Origin: Tiliqua scincoides
Taxonomy: Eukaryota; Chordata; Lepidosauria; Squamata; Scincidae
Assembly: GCF_035046505.1 (NCBI RefSeq)
Contig: NC_089822.1
Span: 101,936,659-102,000,658 of the forward strand
Direction: 5' to 3'
Length of the DNA stretch: 64,000 nt
Below are positions 21,021 through 33,266 of the stretch, piece by piece. A program made the position numbers and the translations under genes. Below the pieces are notes generated by a model, which ran no database searches, was not told where the DNA came from, and worked only from the letters and a program-made list of their open reading frames with translations. How positions within the stretch are numbered: position 1 is the first letter of the stretch; each line of letters opens with the position of its first letter.

Positions 21021-21984
21021 CCAAACACACATCTCAGTAACATAATGTGTGCCATTTTAGAGGGCAGAGCTTTTATACGTTTGACAGTTGCACAGCAGGC
21101 AGAAACATAGCAGGACCAGCCTATCCTGCCATGGAGGTGCAGTCTTAAATGGGGATGAATGTGTTGACTTTATTCTGGTCATGGAAATATTGAAGACGTG
21201 TGAGTTCTGGGTTTCCCCCCCCCCCTTGTCACCCATTTCCAAAAAGATGGCTCCTTGGTCATACTTATTTTATAGGAGAGATGGGGGGGGATCCTTTCTG
21301 AAGAACTGTAGTTAAAAACTTTTATTATTAAGAAGAGGTTGCAGCTAATCTCTGTTCCTGGAAGGGCTGCGGTTAAGACAGTTAAGCTAATGTTTGTCCA
21401 GTGCCTTTTACAGGCTGAATTTCCAATTCTACCTGGTCCCTCCCTGTGAGGTGATTCCAGCAGGCTGGGCAATGTGCCCAGGCAAAAACGGAGCCTTTCA
21501 ACCCTTCCGTGCCCTCCGTTTATAAGCCCAAAGGCACTTCCCCAGGGTACGTCCAGAGAATCTTGCTGCTTCCACAACTTGAACACTAACCCATACTTTT
21601 TATGCTATTGACTGTACAGTCTTTGAAAATATGTAAGAAGAGTGTTTGGCTTTACCAACAGCATAGCAAGTACTCCTTTAGCATTTGCTTTAGCCTGGAC
21701 CTCCAATCAGACAAGCACAGCTGCCAAAGAAGGTTGTCCCAGAATTCTGAATTGTGGAAGGGATTCTGGCAGTGCCAGAAGCAGCAACAACCATGGGTAA
21801 GAACTGCTCTGCTAGATCAAACTATAGTGTCCATTTAGCACTACGTTACTAACACTAGCCTGATTGGTGGTAGTTTTTTTTTTTTTCAGATAACTGAATC
21901 TCCAGGCCTAAGAAGAGGGGAAGCGGGGGGGGGGGGGGCAAAATCCCTGGATCCCAGGCCTCCAGGGAGCTCAGCTCATGACTG
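21021..21984. other. Intergenic, no gene seen
   Basis: Holds homopolymer runs (C run near 21218, T run near 21876, G run near 21926) but no supported gene or named repeat. Confidence 0.4.
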
Positions 21985-22412
21985 GGCAGGAGGTCTGGTC
22001 TAGAGGGTAGAGCCTCCGTTAGCCCGAAGATAACGTCAGAAGGTCGCCGGTTCGAGGACACCAGCAGCTCCCTGAACGGCTGAGAATGGCGAGACCTTGA
22101 AGCAGCTGACAAGCCGAGCTGAGTGATTCCACCTGCTCTTGGAGTGAGCAAGAAGCATCTTGGCTGCCCTCCATGTGAGAGATGGAGCTGCTTGTCAGCC
22201 TGCATGGGAGAACTAGAGGCCAGAAGTGAGACCAAACCAGGAAGATCCATTCTGAAATGTTGGTTCTTGAAAGAGAGAACCTCCAAGATTGCAAAAATCC
22301 CCTTGAGGGATTTAGAAACACCTGCCTATGTAAACCGCCTTGAATAAAGTCAGAGGAGTAATCCGACGACCAGAAAGGCGGTATATACAGTAAATACCTA
22401 GTTATTATTATT
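21985..22412 (+). mobile_element. tRNA-headed SINE, copy 1
   Basis: The head GCAGGAGGTCTGGTCTAGAG GGTAGAGCCTC and GCCGGTTCGAGGACACC looks like the A and B boxes of a tRNA-derived polymerase III promoter. The 3' part TATGTAAACCGCCTTGAATA ... AGGCGGTATATACAGTAAAT ends in a (TTA)n tail. An inverted second copy is at 43090-43438. Confidence 0.75.
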
Positions 22413-22707
22413 ATTATGACAAAACAAACTACACACACAGAGTTGAGTACCTCAATCCATTCCAGGGCTGTATTTCCACTCCAGCTTTAATCTGTTTTCA
22501 ATGCACCCCTACTACCCAATGCATTAAGGGTAGCTCTATCAACTCTCAGATTCCTTAACAAATTACTATCCCCACAGACTGCATTGGGGGAATAAAGGTG
22601 CACTGAAAGTGGATTAAAGCTGTGGTGGAAATGCAACCCAAATCTTCTCCATTAGCATTAGTACAGTTCAAACATGGGAAAGTAAAACGTACACCTTCAG
22701 ACTAGAA

Positions 22708-23167
22708 CAGGGGTGTCCAAAGGTTTTGGCAGGAAGGCCACATCGTCTCTCTGACACCGTGTCGGGGCTAGAGAAAAAAAAAGAATTAATTTACATTTAA
22801 AATTCAAATAAATTTACATAAGTTTACATAAATGAATATATTAAAGATGAACTTATATGAATGAATGAAGGTCTTGCAATAACTCAAGGCATATAAAAGG
22901 CCTTGCACAAAGCAAGGCTGGCCTTTCCTTTGCTGCTGCTACTGCATCACAGAAACAACAAGCAGTGGAGGGAGCCCTCATCCCACAGCTCATGCAAGAG
23001 GTCAAACAGTCACCCTCATGCTGAGAGCAGTTGCGTTGGGCCAGTGTGGGCTCCAACAAATCTCCAGAGGGCCAGATGTTCATTGGAGACTGGGGGCTCC
23101 CTGAGGGCCGCATTGAGAGGCCTTGAGGGCTGCAAGTGGTCCCAGGGCTGGAGTTTGGGCACCCCTG
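22708..23167 (+). mobile_element. Non-autonomous hAT, CAGGGGTGTC family, copy 3
   Basis: Ends CAGGGGTGTCCAAAGG and GTTTGGGCACCCCTG. Perfect 8-bp target duplication GACTAGAA (22700-22707, 23168-23175). Confidence 0.9.
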
Positions 23168-23175
23168 GACTAGAA

Positions 23176-24184
23176 TGACTAGGTCCCAGTAGTAGGTCAT
23201 CCAGTTCAGTTCACAGAATTCCCAGGCCCCAATAGTAAGCTCCACCCCTTCTTCTAGTTGTTTCAAAACCATCACCTAGTAATGAGGATGATAGTGATAG
23301 CCAGTCCTAGGATGTCCCTGAATTGTTTGAAGAAGAAAAAGCAAATGTGGAGGACTTTGCTGAGGTAGAGGAAAAGAAACGCAGTAGCACTACTCAAAGT
23401 AAGCAAATTATCCCATTCTGATAAATGTTTTCAGTTAGTTTAAATCTTGCTCATCCTAAGGTAAAACTGACAATTAAAAACTTGTTTTAAAAATGCAGGA
23501 ACGTGGTATGTTGGAAAATTTAGGAAGGCCCAATCAGGCAGCTTGCTCCAGGCCCAATGCCAGCTCTCAGAAGTCCTGCTGGTCTCTGCCCACCAGACTG
23601 TTGGCATCAGTGGTGGGTGGAATTCCCAAGGTAAGACCAAACTGCTGGGACTGTTGCACAATAAAGACATGGAAAGGGGATGAAAGGGGTGGGGCTAAAA
23701 CTTGTCAACAACATGTACATAAATAGCAAGGTTCCAAAATGAGGCTCTGCTTCTGTGATAACTAGGGTTATCTGGGTTATAACTGGCCTTTCCTTCAACC
23801 CCAAGATGTCAAGCTTCCTTCTTGAGATGATGGGACGGTGGGGGTGGAGTCCTCAGCATGACACTGTCAGCCAAATGTATAAGTTTGCAATCATCCCAAC
23901 TCTCACCTCTGCCTGCATTTGTCATTGAAAACACAGGTTTTCTCTCTCTCTTTGCATCCATCTGCAGAGTCAGGTTTGCGTGTGTTTGTCCACAGAACAC
24001 CTGTGTGCAATGTCTTGTTTGCGGTATGCTTTGATAGGCTGGGATTGGGCAGCTCTCCAGTGGATTTATATAATATAGACCATAGTAGTAGGTGGTAGAC
24101 AGGCAAACCCTATTTGCCAAGGCCAGCCCTGAGGTGTGCAAACTAATTCAGGGTCAGATTCTAAAGTCCGCAAGGTACAGATGT
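23176..24184. other. Intergenic, no gene seen
   Basis: No supported gene or named repeat. Confidence 0.4.
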
Positions 24185-24192
24185 CTATAGAC

Positions 24193-24555
24193 CAGTGTTT
24201 CTCAAACTGTGTGTTGGGACTCACCAGGTGGGTCGTGAACCAATTTCAGGTGGGTCCCCATTCATTTCAATATTTTATTTTTAATGCATTATATTTTATG
24301 CTACCATGATATGTAACTGCATTTGGGGAAGTGTTACAGATCTGTATTTTTAACAGGCTACTCTGTATATGCTTTTAACAATGACAGTCAATGGAGCTTA
24401 CTCCCAGGTATGTGTGAGTAGGATTGCAGCCTAGGATTGTTAAAAACTGTCCTGCTTGATGATGTCACTTCTGGTCATGACATCACTTCCGGTGGGTCCC
24501 AACAGATTCTCATTCTAAAAAGTGGGTCTCGGTGCTAAAAGTTTGAGAACCACGG
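24193..24555 (-). mobile_element. Non-autonomous hAT, GTTCTCAAAC family, copy 1
   Basis: Ends CAGTGTTTCTCAAACTG and AGTTTGAGAACCACGG, flanked by CTATAGAC / CTATAGGC (7 of 8). The interior has GATGTCACTTCTGGTCATGA and one CTTACTCCCAGG unit. Relatives: 34487, 38690, 42481, 55176. Confidence 0.85.
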
Positions 24556-24563
24556 CTATAGGC

Positions 24564-25297
24564 AAATGCACTGCAAAGCGGTGAGAGCCCTCACCATCCC
24601 AGAAGGAAGAGAGGTCACCAGGTAGACAGGTATTGCTAAGCAGATAGATCCTCCTGGTTTTGAAGAACAAGACCTGCTACTCCTGGCCACTCTGTGATCA
24701 TCACCCGAGTTTCCTTTCCCTGTACTCTGCTGCCAGCCGCTTTTTCCCTCTTCTTCCTTCTTACTGTAGCTGGGACATTGTTTGCCTGCTGGCCCCTCCC
24801 CCACACTCCAAGAACACAATGTTCTTAAATGCGTTTATACCCTGAAGCAGAAAGTGTGGTTCCTCCCACTCTCTTCTTTCAGGTGACAGAGAAGGGCAGG
24901 AGCTGATAGCAATTGCATGAAGCAAGATAGGCAAAGGAATGGTCACTAGCTGGATTTGCCGCTATGATATGAAATGGGGGGGGGAACCAGTGAGGTGTAT
25001 CCTGGCATGGAGTTAAATAGCAGGAAACACTTTCAGTTGATAAATTTCTGGGTTCCAGGCTGACGTGAAAGGCACAGGGGCAATCCCAGTAAAAAGAAAA
25101 GTGGCAATGCTATCACCAGCAGTCCCTTCCTATGTCATTCTTGGTCAGGTGTATTGATTCTGCCCCATTCACAGTAGCTGTGAATTTAATTTTTTACAAG
25201 TCTAGTCAGCAACAATTTTAACAGCGGCCACATGCTGAACTGATAAGGACTGAAGGCCAAGCAATACTTCCTGGCTCTATATACCTACCTGGACTAA
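24564..25297. other. Intergenic, no gene seen
   Basis: No supported gene or named repeat. Confidence 0.4.
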
Positions 25298-25480
25298 GGG
25301 CCCAATCCTATCCAATTTTCCAGTGCCTGTGAAACCGTGCCAGTGAGGCGTGCGCTGCATCCTGTGGTGGGGTAGCAATCACAGAGGCCTCCTCAAGATA
25401 TGGGAACAGTTGTTCCCTTACCTCGAGGCTGCGTTGTGGTTGCACCGGTGCTGGAAAGTTGGATTGGATTGGGTCCGAGG
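25298..25480. mobile_element. Harbinger-like MITE with GGGCCCAATCC ends
   Basis: Starts GGGCCCAATCCTATCCAATT and ends AAAGTTGGATTGGATTGGGT. Followed at 25494-25566 by one inverted CTTACTCCCAGG-type unit. Confidence 0.65.
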
Positions 25481-25799
25481 CTGCAATCTTATACACACTT
25501 ACCTAGGAGTAAATCCCATTGAACTCAGTGAGTCTTATTTCTGAGTATACATGCATAAGATTGGGCTGTCGTTCCCCTGTGAGCCAAAACACAGGGCCAA
25601 ACTAGATGTGCTCTGAGCAGCCATGTACACTGTTCACATGTTTATCTCATTCAAAGAGCAGGGAGTTCCAACTTAAACACCAAAATGGGTGTGCTGGTGA
25701 GGGAAGTGGAACCCTCCCTTTTATCTCCCCACCACTTTTGTCTCAGGTACTTTCTTCCTAGCCCAGAGCTAAAACAAGTCTGCAGCAAAAGCGTGCCAT

Positions 25800-25915
25800 T
25801 CACATTTTATTTGTTCGTTTATTTGAAGTATTTATATATGCCTTTCTCTGTTTTTTACAGTGTTCAAGGTGGTTTAGAGAGGCAGGCATATCCTAAACCA
25901 CCGTTTTTCAATGGG
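25800..25915 (-). mobile_element. SINE 3' end fragment
   Basis: GTATTTATATATGCCTTTCT and TTCAAGGTGGTTTAGAGAGG match the inverted 3' part of the tRNA-headed SINE at 43090-43438. Confidence 0.5.
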
Positions 25916-27034
25916 GTTTTTAAAATTTTGTTCTGTGAGAGAAATGCACAGAACCCTCTGCTTACCGGATGTTTCCTTTCACGATGCGGCTATCTCTTCT
26001 GGCAGAATGCCATCGAACTTCTGCAGACAACTGTGAATCAAACCCACGCAGGTTCTCAGGCTCTTATCCATTCTTGCCAGCTGACCACTCCACACGTCCC
26101 TGCTCTCTTACTGCAGGTGGCTCATCGACAACTCCCATCTTCTCACAACAGGTTACAGCAACCACTGCTCAACCACCAAACCACACATCCTGCCCATGCA
26201 CTTTTTGTGGCAAGATACCACTGTTTATGTGACTGAAGGAGTCACAAGTATAAACAAGGAATCTGGGCAACGGGCACTTTCCCCTCCACAAACCCAGTTG
26301 GTCTCCTAGTCTGGACTGCAATAGAGGCTTTGTCAGAGTGCTACCCAGCGTTGACTCTGGGTGCCTGAGGTGGCAGGCCACGTGTTGTCCCCTTTTACCT
26401 GATGATGTGCCAGACTCTGTTCCACTTGTTCCCTGGATTGCAAAGAGAAGAGGGGGCAGACCTCAAGGTCAGAGATGCTCCTCTCCTCCACCATTCCTTT
26501 TCCATTCCATCCTTTTCCAGGGCAGGGAATGGGAGGAGGAGGAGCAGTGGAAGCCAGTGAGCACCCCCCCCCCCCGCACCAATCTGCTGCTTCAGTTGTT
26601 CTCACAAATGACCACCTCTGGCCCTCCCCTTATGATGCCCCTCCAGTGCCCACTCTCATTTTGCATGTGACCTGGCTGACATATGAAAAAATGGCTGAGG
26701 AAAATATTAAGGTGTAATTTATTGGGCTATGCAGCGGGCCAGATGGAAGTTTCTGGGGGCTGATTTGCAGCCCTGGGCCAAAAAGTGCCTATCCCTAATT
26801 TATAATTGTGCTGGGATTATGTGATGAATTAAACCATTGTCTAGGTATGAAGTCTTCCATACTATTTTGCACTAAATTGTTCCAAACTGTGAAACTTCTC
26901 TTTTACCAGTTCCTAGAACTGAATAGTCACTTCGCAAGAACCTGGAGTTTCCTGGCTTGATTACTACAAACACTACATGGACCTATTGAAAAGGTGCATT
27001 TTGTAAAAAGACTAGAGGTCAGCTTCTCTGAGAC
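25916..27034. other. Intergenic, no gene seen
   Basis: A 183-codon frame covers 25685-26236 but starts in and overlaps the SINE fragment and shows no known domain. A C run lies near 26565. Nothing else supported. Confidence 0.35.
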
Positions 27035-27275
27035 TTCTAAACCGGTCCTTCTCAATCTTTTTACCACCATGACTCGGCTGTGGCAACCACATCGTGCCCC
27101 AGAATGCTTTGCAGCTTTCAGGTAGCGCTCCAGAATGCCTGTGGCTTGTAGGTAGCACTGGTGCTTGACCCACTTTGTTGGCCACATCACACCGCAGAAT
27201 ATTCCGGGTAGGACCAGCGTGCTACCCACCAAAAATCGTGTCACAACCCACCCTTTGAGAACAGCTGTTCTAAAC
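27035..27275. mobile_element. Short non-autonomous hAT with perfect duplication
   Basis: The element (27043-27267) starts CGGTCCTTCTCAATCTTTTT and ends CCCTTTGAGAACAGCTG. Flanked by perfect TTCTAAAC (27035-27042, 27268-27275). Confidence 0.8.
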
Positions 27276-28232
27276 AGAGGACTCTTGAAAAAACGACAGC
27301 GTTGGAAGACAATGTGAAAGTTTCAGAAGACGATGTGAAACTCACACATTTCAGGGGACAAACTATTCACCTTGTCACAAGCCAGTGCTGCTAGATGCAG
27401 GGAAAAGATTGGCATGTTAGATCAGAGAGCATTTGAAGAGCAAGCAATACAGGAAAGAGTCTGTAAATGAGAACTTAAAATGTAAAACAAAAATCAGTCA
27501 CTATGATTCAATGACATATAAATCCCTTTCAAATTTTAACCAGGATTTCCTACAGCGCAAGCACAGCCTCATTATCTCTATTGCCACCTCTCGCTCCCTT
27601 CTCCTTTGCACCTTTCCCAATCCTTCCTTTTGTCAGCGATTTGTCCAGTGAACTGAGACAGGGCTGCTGCTCAAGAGACTTTTCTTTCATCCCAGCCCCT
27701 CATATGGGCGGGGAGAGGCAGGGAGGGCTGGAGCAGGACAAGTTGCTAGATTGATCTGGAAAGGAACCAGTTTAATCCCAACCATCAGAAAAAGGGAGCT
27801 GCCAGCAAAGCAGGACTAGTCTCTTGAGAGCGGACAAGAAGACAGAGGAGAGCTCTTTCCTTTACAGGGAAGCTGCTGGGGAGTGGGGGGCAGCAGCCCT
27901 TGGTGAAGAGAAAGACCCTCCTGTAAAAGAGCAGGAGAGAAGCATCACTCAAGACAAAATGCATGAGGTTGGTCTTGGTTCATTCTAATTCTTCTCTAAA
28001 TCACCTTCTTCAGAGGTGAGGTCTGTGCAGTTGTTGGGATGGAGGAGGAATCCCTGGAGAAGCCCGTGAGTAGGAGGAAAAGAAAGGGCAGCAGATTCCT
28101 TTATTTCCCACTGGAATAACAAATACCACAAGCATTCCAAAAAATAGGGTGCCAAAGGGTTTGTTTGTTGTTCTTTTAACTGGCTCTTAACCGCATCTGG
28201 CCATGCAGAGATGTAGCAGGCAAAGCTTAGAT
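27276..28232. other. Intergenic, no gene seen
   Basis: No supported gene or named repeat. Confidence 0.4.
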
Positions 28233-28595
28233 CGTGAGTGTCAAACATAAGTCCCTCAGGCTGGGTACAGCTCCTGGAAGCTCTTTACCTGGCCCACATG
28301 ATAATTGGGCTCTTCCAGCACCACCTCAGCTGCAAACAGATGCCTCAGCTAAAGTACCACTGCTGAAAGGGAGGCCTATGTGATAATTGGGTTACATCTT
28401 GAAAATATGTTCTAGGTTTGCGTATGTTCTCGTCTGTCATTTGCAGCTCACTTCCTAAGTGAGGGGAAAAAAGCTTATTTCTGATCCTCATTTGCGTAAT
28501 TATATCACTTCTTGATTAATGACATAATTTCCAGCCCTCAGCAGGCATCATGAATGCTGTTTGGCCTGCTGTATGAAACAACTTTGACACCCCTG
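28233..28595. mobile_element. Non-autonomous hAT, GTGTCAAAC family, copy 2
   Basis: CGTGAGTGTCAAACATAAGT at the left and AACTTTGACACCCCTG at the right, with CACATGATAATTGGGCT inside as in 15165-15503. A clean target duplication was not found. Confidence 0.7.
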
Positions 28596-29158
28596 GCAGC
28601 CTTAGGTTCCCCATTTTCTCTCCATGCTAGAAAGTTCTTCACCTGCTACATTTTGCTATGCTGCACTTCTGTGTAAAGGTGCAGCAGGGCCAGTGAAAAA
28701 GGGAACAACTCTGCTAGAGGACCCCAGATGACCACCGCCCCCTCTCTAGCTCCATAACAGGAATATACCCCTTGCTTGGAATCCCGCATCCTCTTGCCAT
28801 TTGAAATGCCAAACAAGTAGCAGACCTGAAAGCAATCATCATTCTTCTTTCCCAGGAACAGGCTTTTGCCCTCCCCTCATGAAAAGATGGTATGTAGAAA
28901 ACCCAAGTACGGAATGTCTCTTTCTGTCTCAGTCTCCCCCCAAGGTTGCATTGTTTAACCTGCCATTCCTCTTTGGGCTTATACAGTGCTCTGTGTAGCT
29001 TGAGTTTTTTCTGTTCTAAGCAGAGCTCACTGGATATTTTAAAAAAATGTTTCACATGTCTCCCTGCAGCCATCAGTCACTGCAGCAACTTTGTAAAGGG
29101 AAAATATAGCAGTTTGTTAAAATTTAGGTTCAATTTGTTCTTAGGGCAGACTACATAA
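28596..29158. other. Intergenic, no gene seen
   Basis: No supported gene or named repeat. Confidence 0.4.
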
Positions 29159-29166
29159 AGGTAGAT

Positions 29167-30028
29167 CAGTGTTTCTCAACCAGTGATATGGGTGCCGCTG
29201 GTGGTACTTGAGGTGGTGTTTGGTGGCACTTGCAGTTCTCCTGGACACTTGCTGCCTGGCAGCGAGACCAGGAACTTGATGCAGCAAACAGCAGTAGGAG
29301 ATTTGGCTCAGCAGGCAGAGCTCCAAAGCATACTTCTCTGTGCTCGAGAAAGCCTTCCCATTCACCCTGAGCCTCTCAGGGGTGTTTATTGCATCGCATC
29401 TGGCCTCCCAACCCAGAAGTAACTAGTGATGATGTCATTATCAGTCACTTCTGGTTGTACAGGTCCAGCCTTGTTATACACTGATTTTTTATACACTGAT
29501 TTGACTCAACACAACTGGCCCCTGCAAATGAGAAGGAATGTGCTGATCCCTGGAGAAGGGGAAAAATGCATCCCTTTAAAATCAGTTTAAAAAACTGAAC
29601 AGTCCTTTAACAATAGCCTCCTTAATGGGGGGGCAGCTGGCTGACCATCCATCAATCCTTCTTTCTCCAGGTGACCCCTCCCTTCCCCCGGAGCATGTGA
29701 AAGAAAGGTGATCACTTTGCATTGGTGAAGGGAGGGACTGAGTGAAGTGCCTTCTAAGCACTTGGAGGAGAACTGATTGATGGATTGTCTTCTTAATGAC
29801 TCTTATCTTACATCACAAAGGTCAGCAAGGCTGTTTTTAAATCACCGGAGCAAAGAAACTTTGTTTTTTAAATTGATTTTTTTGCCATCCTCAAGAGTTT
29901 TTTGCCATCCTCATGAGTTCCGTTCCTCGTGGGAACGGAACCCACGCGAATAATGAGGCTCAACCTGTACTTCGAATAGGTGGACCATCTGAAGTGGTAT
30001 GATGGAGGACAAACCTTGAGAAATACTG
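29167..30028. mobile_element. hAT element split by a Tigger-like insertion
   Basis: CAGTGTTTCTCAACCAGTG at the left and CTTGAGAAATACTG at the right, with AGGTAGAT / TGGTAGAT flanks (7 of 8). GGTGGTACTTGAGGTGG near the left fits the inverted block just before the right end. A TA-flanked element occupies 29460-29967. Confidence 0.7.
29460..29967. mobile_element. Tigger/pogo-like DNA transposon in a hAT
   Basis: Inverted ends CAGGTCCAGCCT and AGGCTCAACCTG are flanked by TA (29458-29459, 29968-29969), as in the Tc1/mariner superfamily. No transposase frame. A truncated copy lies at 35768-35985. Confidence 0.7.
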
Positions 30029-30029
30029 T

Positions 30030-30382
30030 GGTAGATTACCTCTTATCAGGACATCTGAAATCTAGACTATTCCAAAATCCAGACTTTTTTGTCCAAGACA
30101 TTTTTTAAAACTTTATGTTGTGTGAACACTAGAAGGTCTTGTGCTCATTCCCATGTACAGTGCAGGTACAGGCTGAAAGCTCTATTCTCTGCTTGTGGTG
30201 TGTACCTGTACAGACATGGTTGAAAAATGTCAGAGGCCAGCAGACACCTGTATGGTAACAGTGAAAAGAGCAAGAGGAAGCAGTTCTCATTATATTTGTG
30301 CAATTATTCCAAAATTCAGACAAATCCAAAATCCAGACACCTTCTTGTCCCAAGCAATTCAGATTAGGGATAATCAACCTGT
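30030..30382. mobile_element. Tigger-like element, ATCCAGAC family
   Basis: Right end ATTCAGATTAGGGATAATCA ACCTG and interior CCAAAATCCAGAC, repeated near both ends in opposite sense. The reverse reads like mammalian Tigger-type ends (CAGGTTGATTATCCCTAATC). Left end decayed, so the start is approximate. Confidence 0.6.
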
Positions 30383-31779
30383 TTAACATTTGTACTTTTG
30401 CCCCATTCACATAACCAGGGAACCAGAATCTAATCAGAATATTGTACCCACAGAGGTGAGCAGGTGAGGGGAACCAAATCCACCCTCCTTATCTATTTGC
30501 TCTCCACAGGCACTTTTCTGCCACTCTGTCTCTGATAAGGGAAGTGAGCTGAGCTGGGAGAAAATGCCTGATGGAGCATGAGAGGTAATGCAAGAGGGAA
30601 GGTACACCTCCTCACACTTTTTCATAGATGAATGGGGCAGGCATGGATTTAAAAAAAACAAACACCTGCATTACATCTTGTTTGAATCTTTGCTCTGTGT
30701 ATAGTGTGCATGGATAGCACTATGTTGTTGTGTTGTTATAGATTCCTGAACCACTGATGAAGCTGCTGAATCAGTAAATCAATCTGTTGTTCTGACTAAT
30801 ATTAGTCACCCTAGAAAAAGTGCCAGGACTATTTAGCTTGGGGGGAAGTTTTCATTTCCAGTGTTTCTGACCTTTATACTTTATTAGGCAACCAAAACCA
30901 CTTTTCAGATAATCTCAAGCAGCACTCATTTTCTTGCAGCACTTCAAGACACAGATCAGGAATTAGCATTTAAAGTATGTTTGAGGAACAGTTGTGTAGC
31001 CACTAGATGCAGTCAAAATACTTATTGTGCACTACAACACATAAACCATTATAGGATTACCTTCATAAAACTGGAAAAAACGGAATATATAGCTATATAT
31101 GCAAGTGTGTGGGTTATAGATGATCACTAAAAGCCAGATTTTTCACTGTGTGGAATGTTTTTGTTGCTGAGGATGGATGCTGTGTCTTTCTGACAATTTT
31201 TCCTTACCCAAATATTGGCAGATCTAAGAGATGTGCTCCTGGGATCTTTGCAATGTCTGAAGGGCTGCCGCTCCTGCAACCCATCTGAGAGTTGAAGCCC
31301 AGCCTCCTCTGCAACATTGTCAGCAATCCTACGTTACATGTCTCTGATCATCTGGTGCAGCCACTTCAAAGAGCCCTGGGGAAAACTGTACCTGATCTTC
31401 AGGAAAGGCAAAGAGGTAGGTGCCCAGTATATGTGTCAGTTTGCCAGACAGAATCATGAAGAAGCTTTAATTAGACTGTGAGGCTCAGACTGTGGAGCCT
31501 AGGAAATCAGGGGAGATTGATGGGAGGGGGAGGAGCCTAGTGGTGCCTAGTCTGGGAATCTGGGGAAGTGCCTGGGCATTCTGCAGGGTTGCTTAAGACA
31601 CTTTGATGTCTGAGATCCAAGTGGCACCACCTCATGCATGCGCCACTTAACTTTCAGTAGAAAATTATCCTGTACACATCCTACTGAAATGTTCGTGCTC
31701 TTGCATGGTTTCCATTCATTCATTGGGGATTCTGCAGTAGAATTTCCTTGTGGATTGTGCTCCATTGATCAGATGACAG
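30383..31779. other. 5' flank of SCNN1A, possible untranslated exon
   Basis: No coding exon. The stretch 31260-31411 is GC-balanced and ends AGGCAAAGAG followed by GTAGGTGCC, a fair donor site, so it could be a non-coding first exon of SCNN1A. That is only a guess: no promoter element is evident. Confidence 0.25.
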
Positions 31780-32265
31780 TCCAATCCTACTTACGCTGGA
31801 ACAGATAGGCCAAATGCCTTGCACTGTATCCAGGGCAACTTGGAGTACCCGAGCAACATTCCAGCCAGCCCTATGGATCTCTGTCAGTGATTTTGCAGCA
31901 CAAATCCAAGCAGGTCACGTAAGGCTGATTGGGCCAGGGATGGCGGTTAGTATTTGGCCTGCAATGCTGAGGCCAATTCTCCCCTCCTTCTGGGCCCAAT
32001 CTGCCTCCCAGTCCACCCTCCCCTCACCCAGAAACACCTCCTCCCCACCTCCATTCCACCCTCCTGCCACCCTCTCCCACTCCCTATGCTGGTCTGTCCG
32101 GGCTGGCTCAAACTTACCCCCTCAGAGGCTGGATACAGCCTCTGAGAGCCAGCACATGTCCTTGTGCTATCCCACCCTGCTCTAAATGAGATGTGACATG
32201 TTCACTACACTCCTAGGCAGGCACAGAAGACCTGTGCTGGCAGAACAAGCTCTCTGGATTGGATC
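31780..32265. mobile_element. Long Harbinger-like element
   Basis: Starts AGTCCAATCCTACTTACGCT and ends CTCTCTGGATTGGATCT, inverted ends of the GGGCCCAATCC type, with a C-rich interior like the copies at 10738 and 41590. Confidence 0.45.
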
Positions 32266-32857
32266 TAACACCTTTAATGGTACTCGGAATCTGTCACCTA
32301 AAGCATATTGCCTCATGGTGAGGCAGCCTCTTCCCATATGTCAGGAAGAAGTCTCAGATGATATATAAAATCAACTATCAATTGAAATCAATTGAAATCA
32401 ATATCAAGATTTTCAAATATTTGATATTTGACAATTGACATGTAATTGTTTTTGTGATATTTTCAGATTCAGATTTGAATCTAAAAGATCTGAATCTGAA
32501 TTGTTTTTGTGTTTGATAGTCGAGAGGTAATGTTTTTCACACTTAAGAGTATTTGTTAGCTGACATGAAATAGTTTTAAATACTTTGTACAGAGCATCTT
32601 TTTTAAGTTCTATCATAAAATGATTACTATTAGATTGACTTAAACAGCTGATATGCAATAGTACATAGCATTGGACGATATCTGATAATTCTGAGATTTT
32701 GATGGCATCGTGGGCTGCATGGCATTCCAGTTGCAAATATTGAGAGGACACTTCACACAGAAAAGAGGAATTCAGAGTCTGAATGCAGAATTTCTCATTG
32801 AGAATTTGATAGAATTGGAAATGTTGCATTTTGAACCTTTGTAAATATTCCTTGCAG
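32266..32857. other. Intron 1 of SCNN1A, proximal part
   Basis: AT-rich. On the - strand a reading frame is open from about 32870 down to 32413, roughly 150 codons outside the exon. Its product has no family I know. Acceptor TATTCCTTGCAG ends at 32857. Confidence 0.4.
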
Positions 32858-32871
32858 CTGTTGTCATAACC

Positions 32872-33266
32872 ATGACGGTTGAAAAGCAGCCAGAGGATAA
32901 GAAGATAGAGCGGCTCAAATTGGATGCCAAGCAGCAAAAAGTGAAGGTGGCAGAAGAGCTGGAAGAGGAGAAAAAGGAAAAGAGTGAGGGTCTCATTGAG
33001 TTCTTTGACTCCTACCAGGAGCTTTTCCAGTTCTTTTGTAATAACACAACCATCCACGGGGCCATCCGACTAGTTTGCTCTAAGAAGAACAAGATGAAAA
33101 CTGCCTTCTGGTCGGTCCTTTTCATCCTCACCTTTGGCATCATGTACTGGCAGTTTGGGATTATCTACAGGGAGTACTTCAGCTTTCCTGTCAATCTGAA
33201 CTTGAACCTCAACTCCAATAGGCTTACCTTCCCTGCTGTCACACTGTGTACTCTCAATCCCTATAG
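32872..33266 (+). CDS. SCNN1A: SCNN1A coding exon 1 (exon 2): N-terminus, TM1
   Basis: Acceptor at 32856-32857, donor AG/GTAAGG after 33266 (phase 2). Encodes residues 1-131 and two bases of Arg132. The first 40 residues are lysine/glutamate-rich and unlike mammals. From [20 protein letters not shown] on the match to other alpha subunits is strong. Confidence 0.95.
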
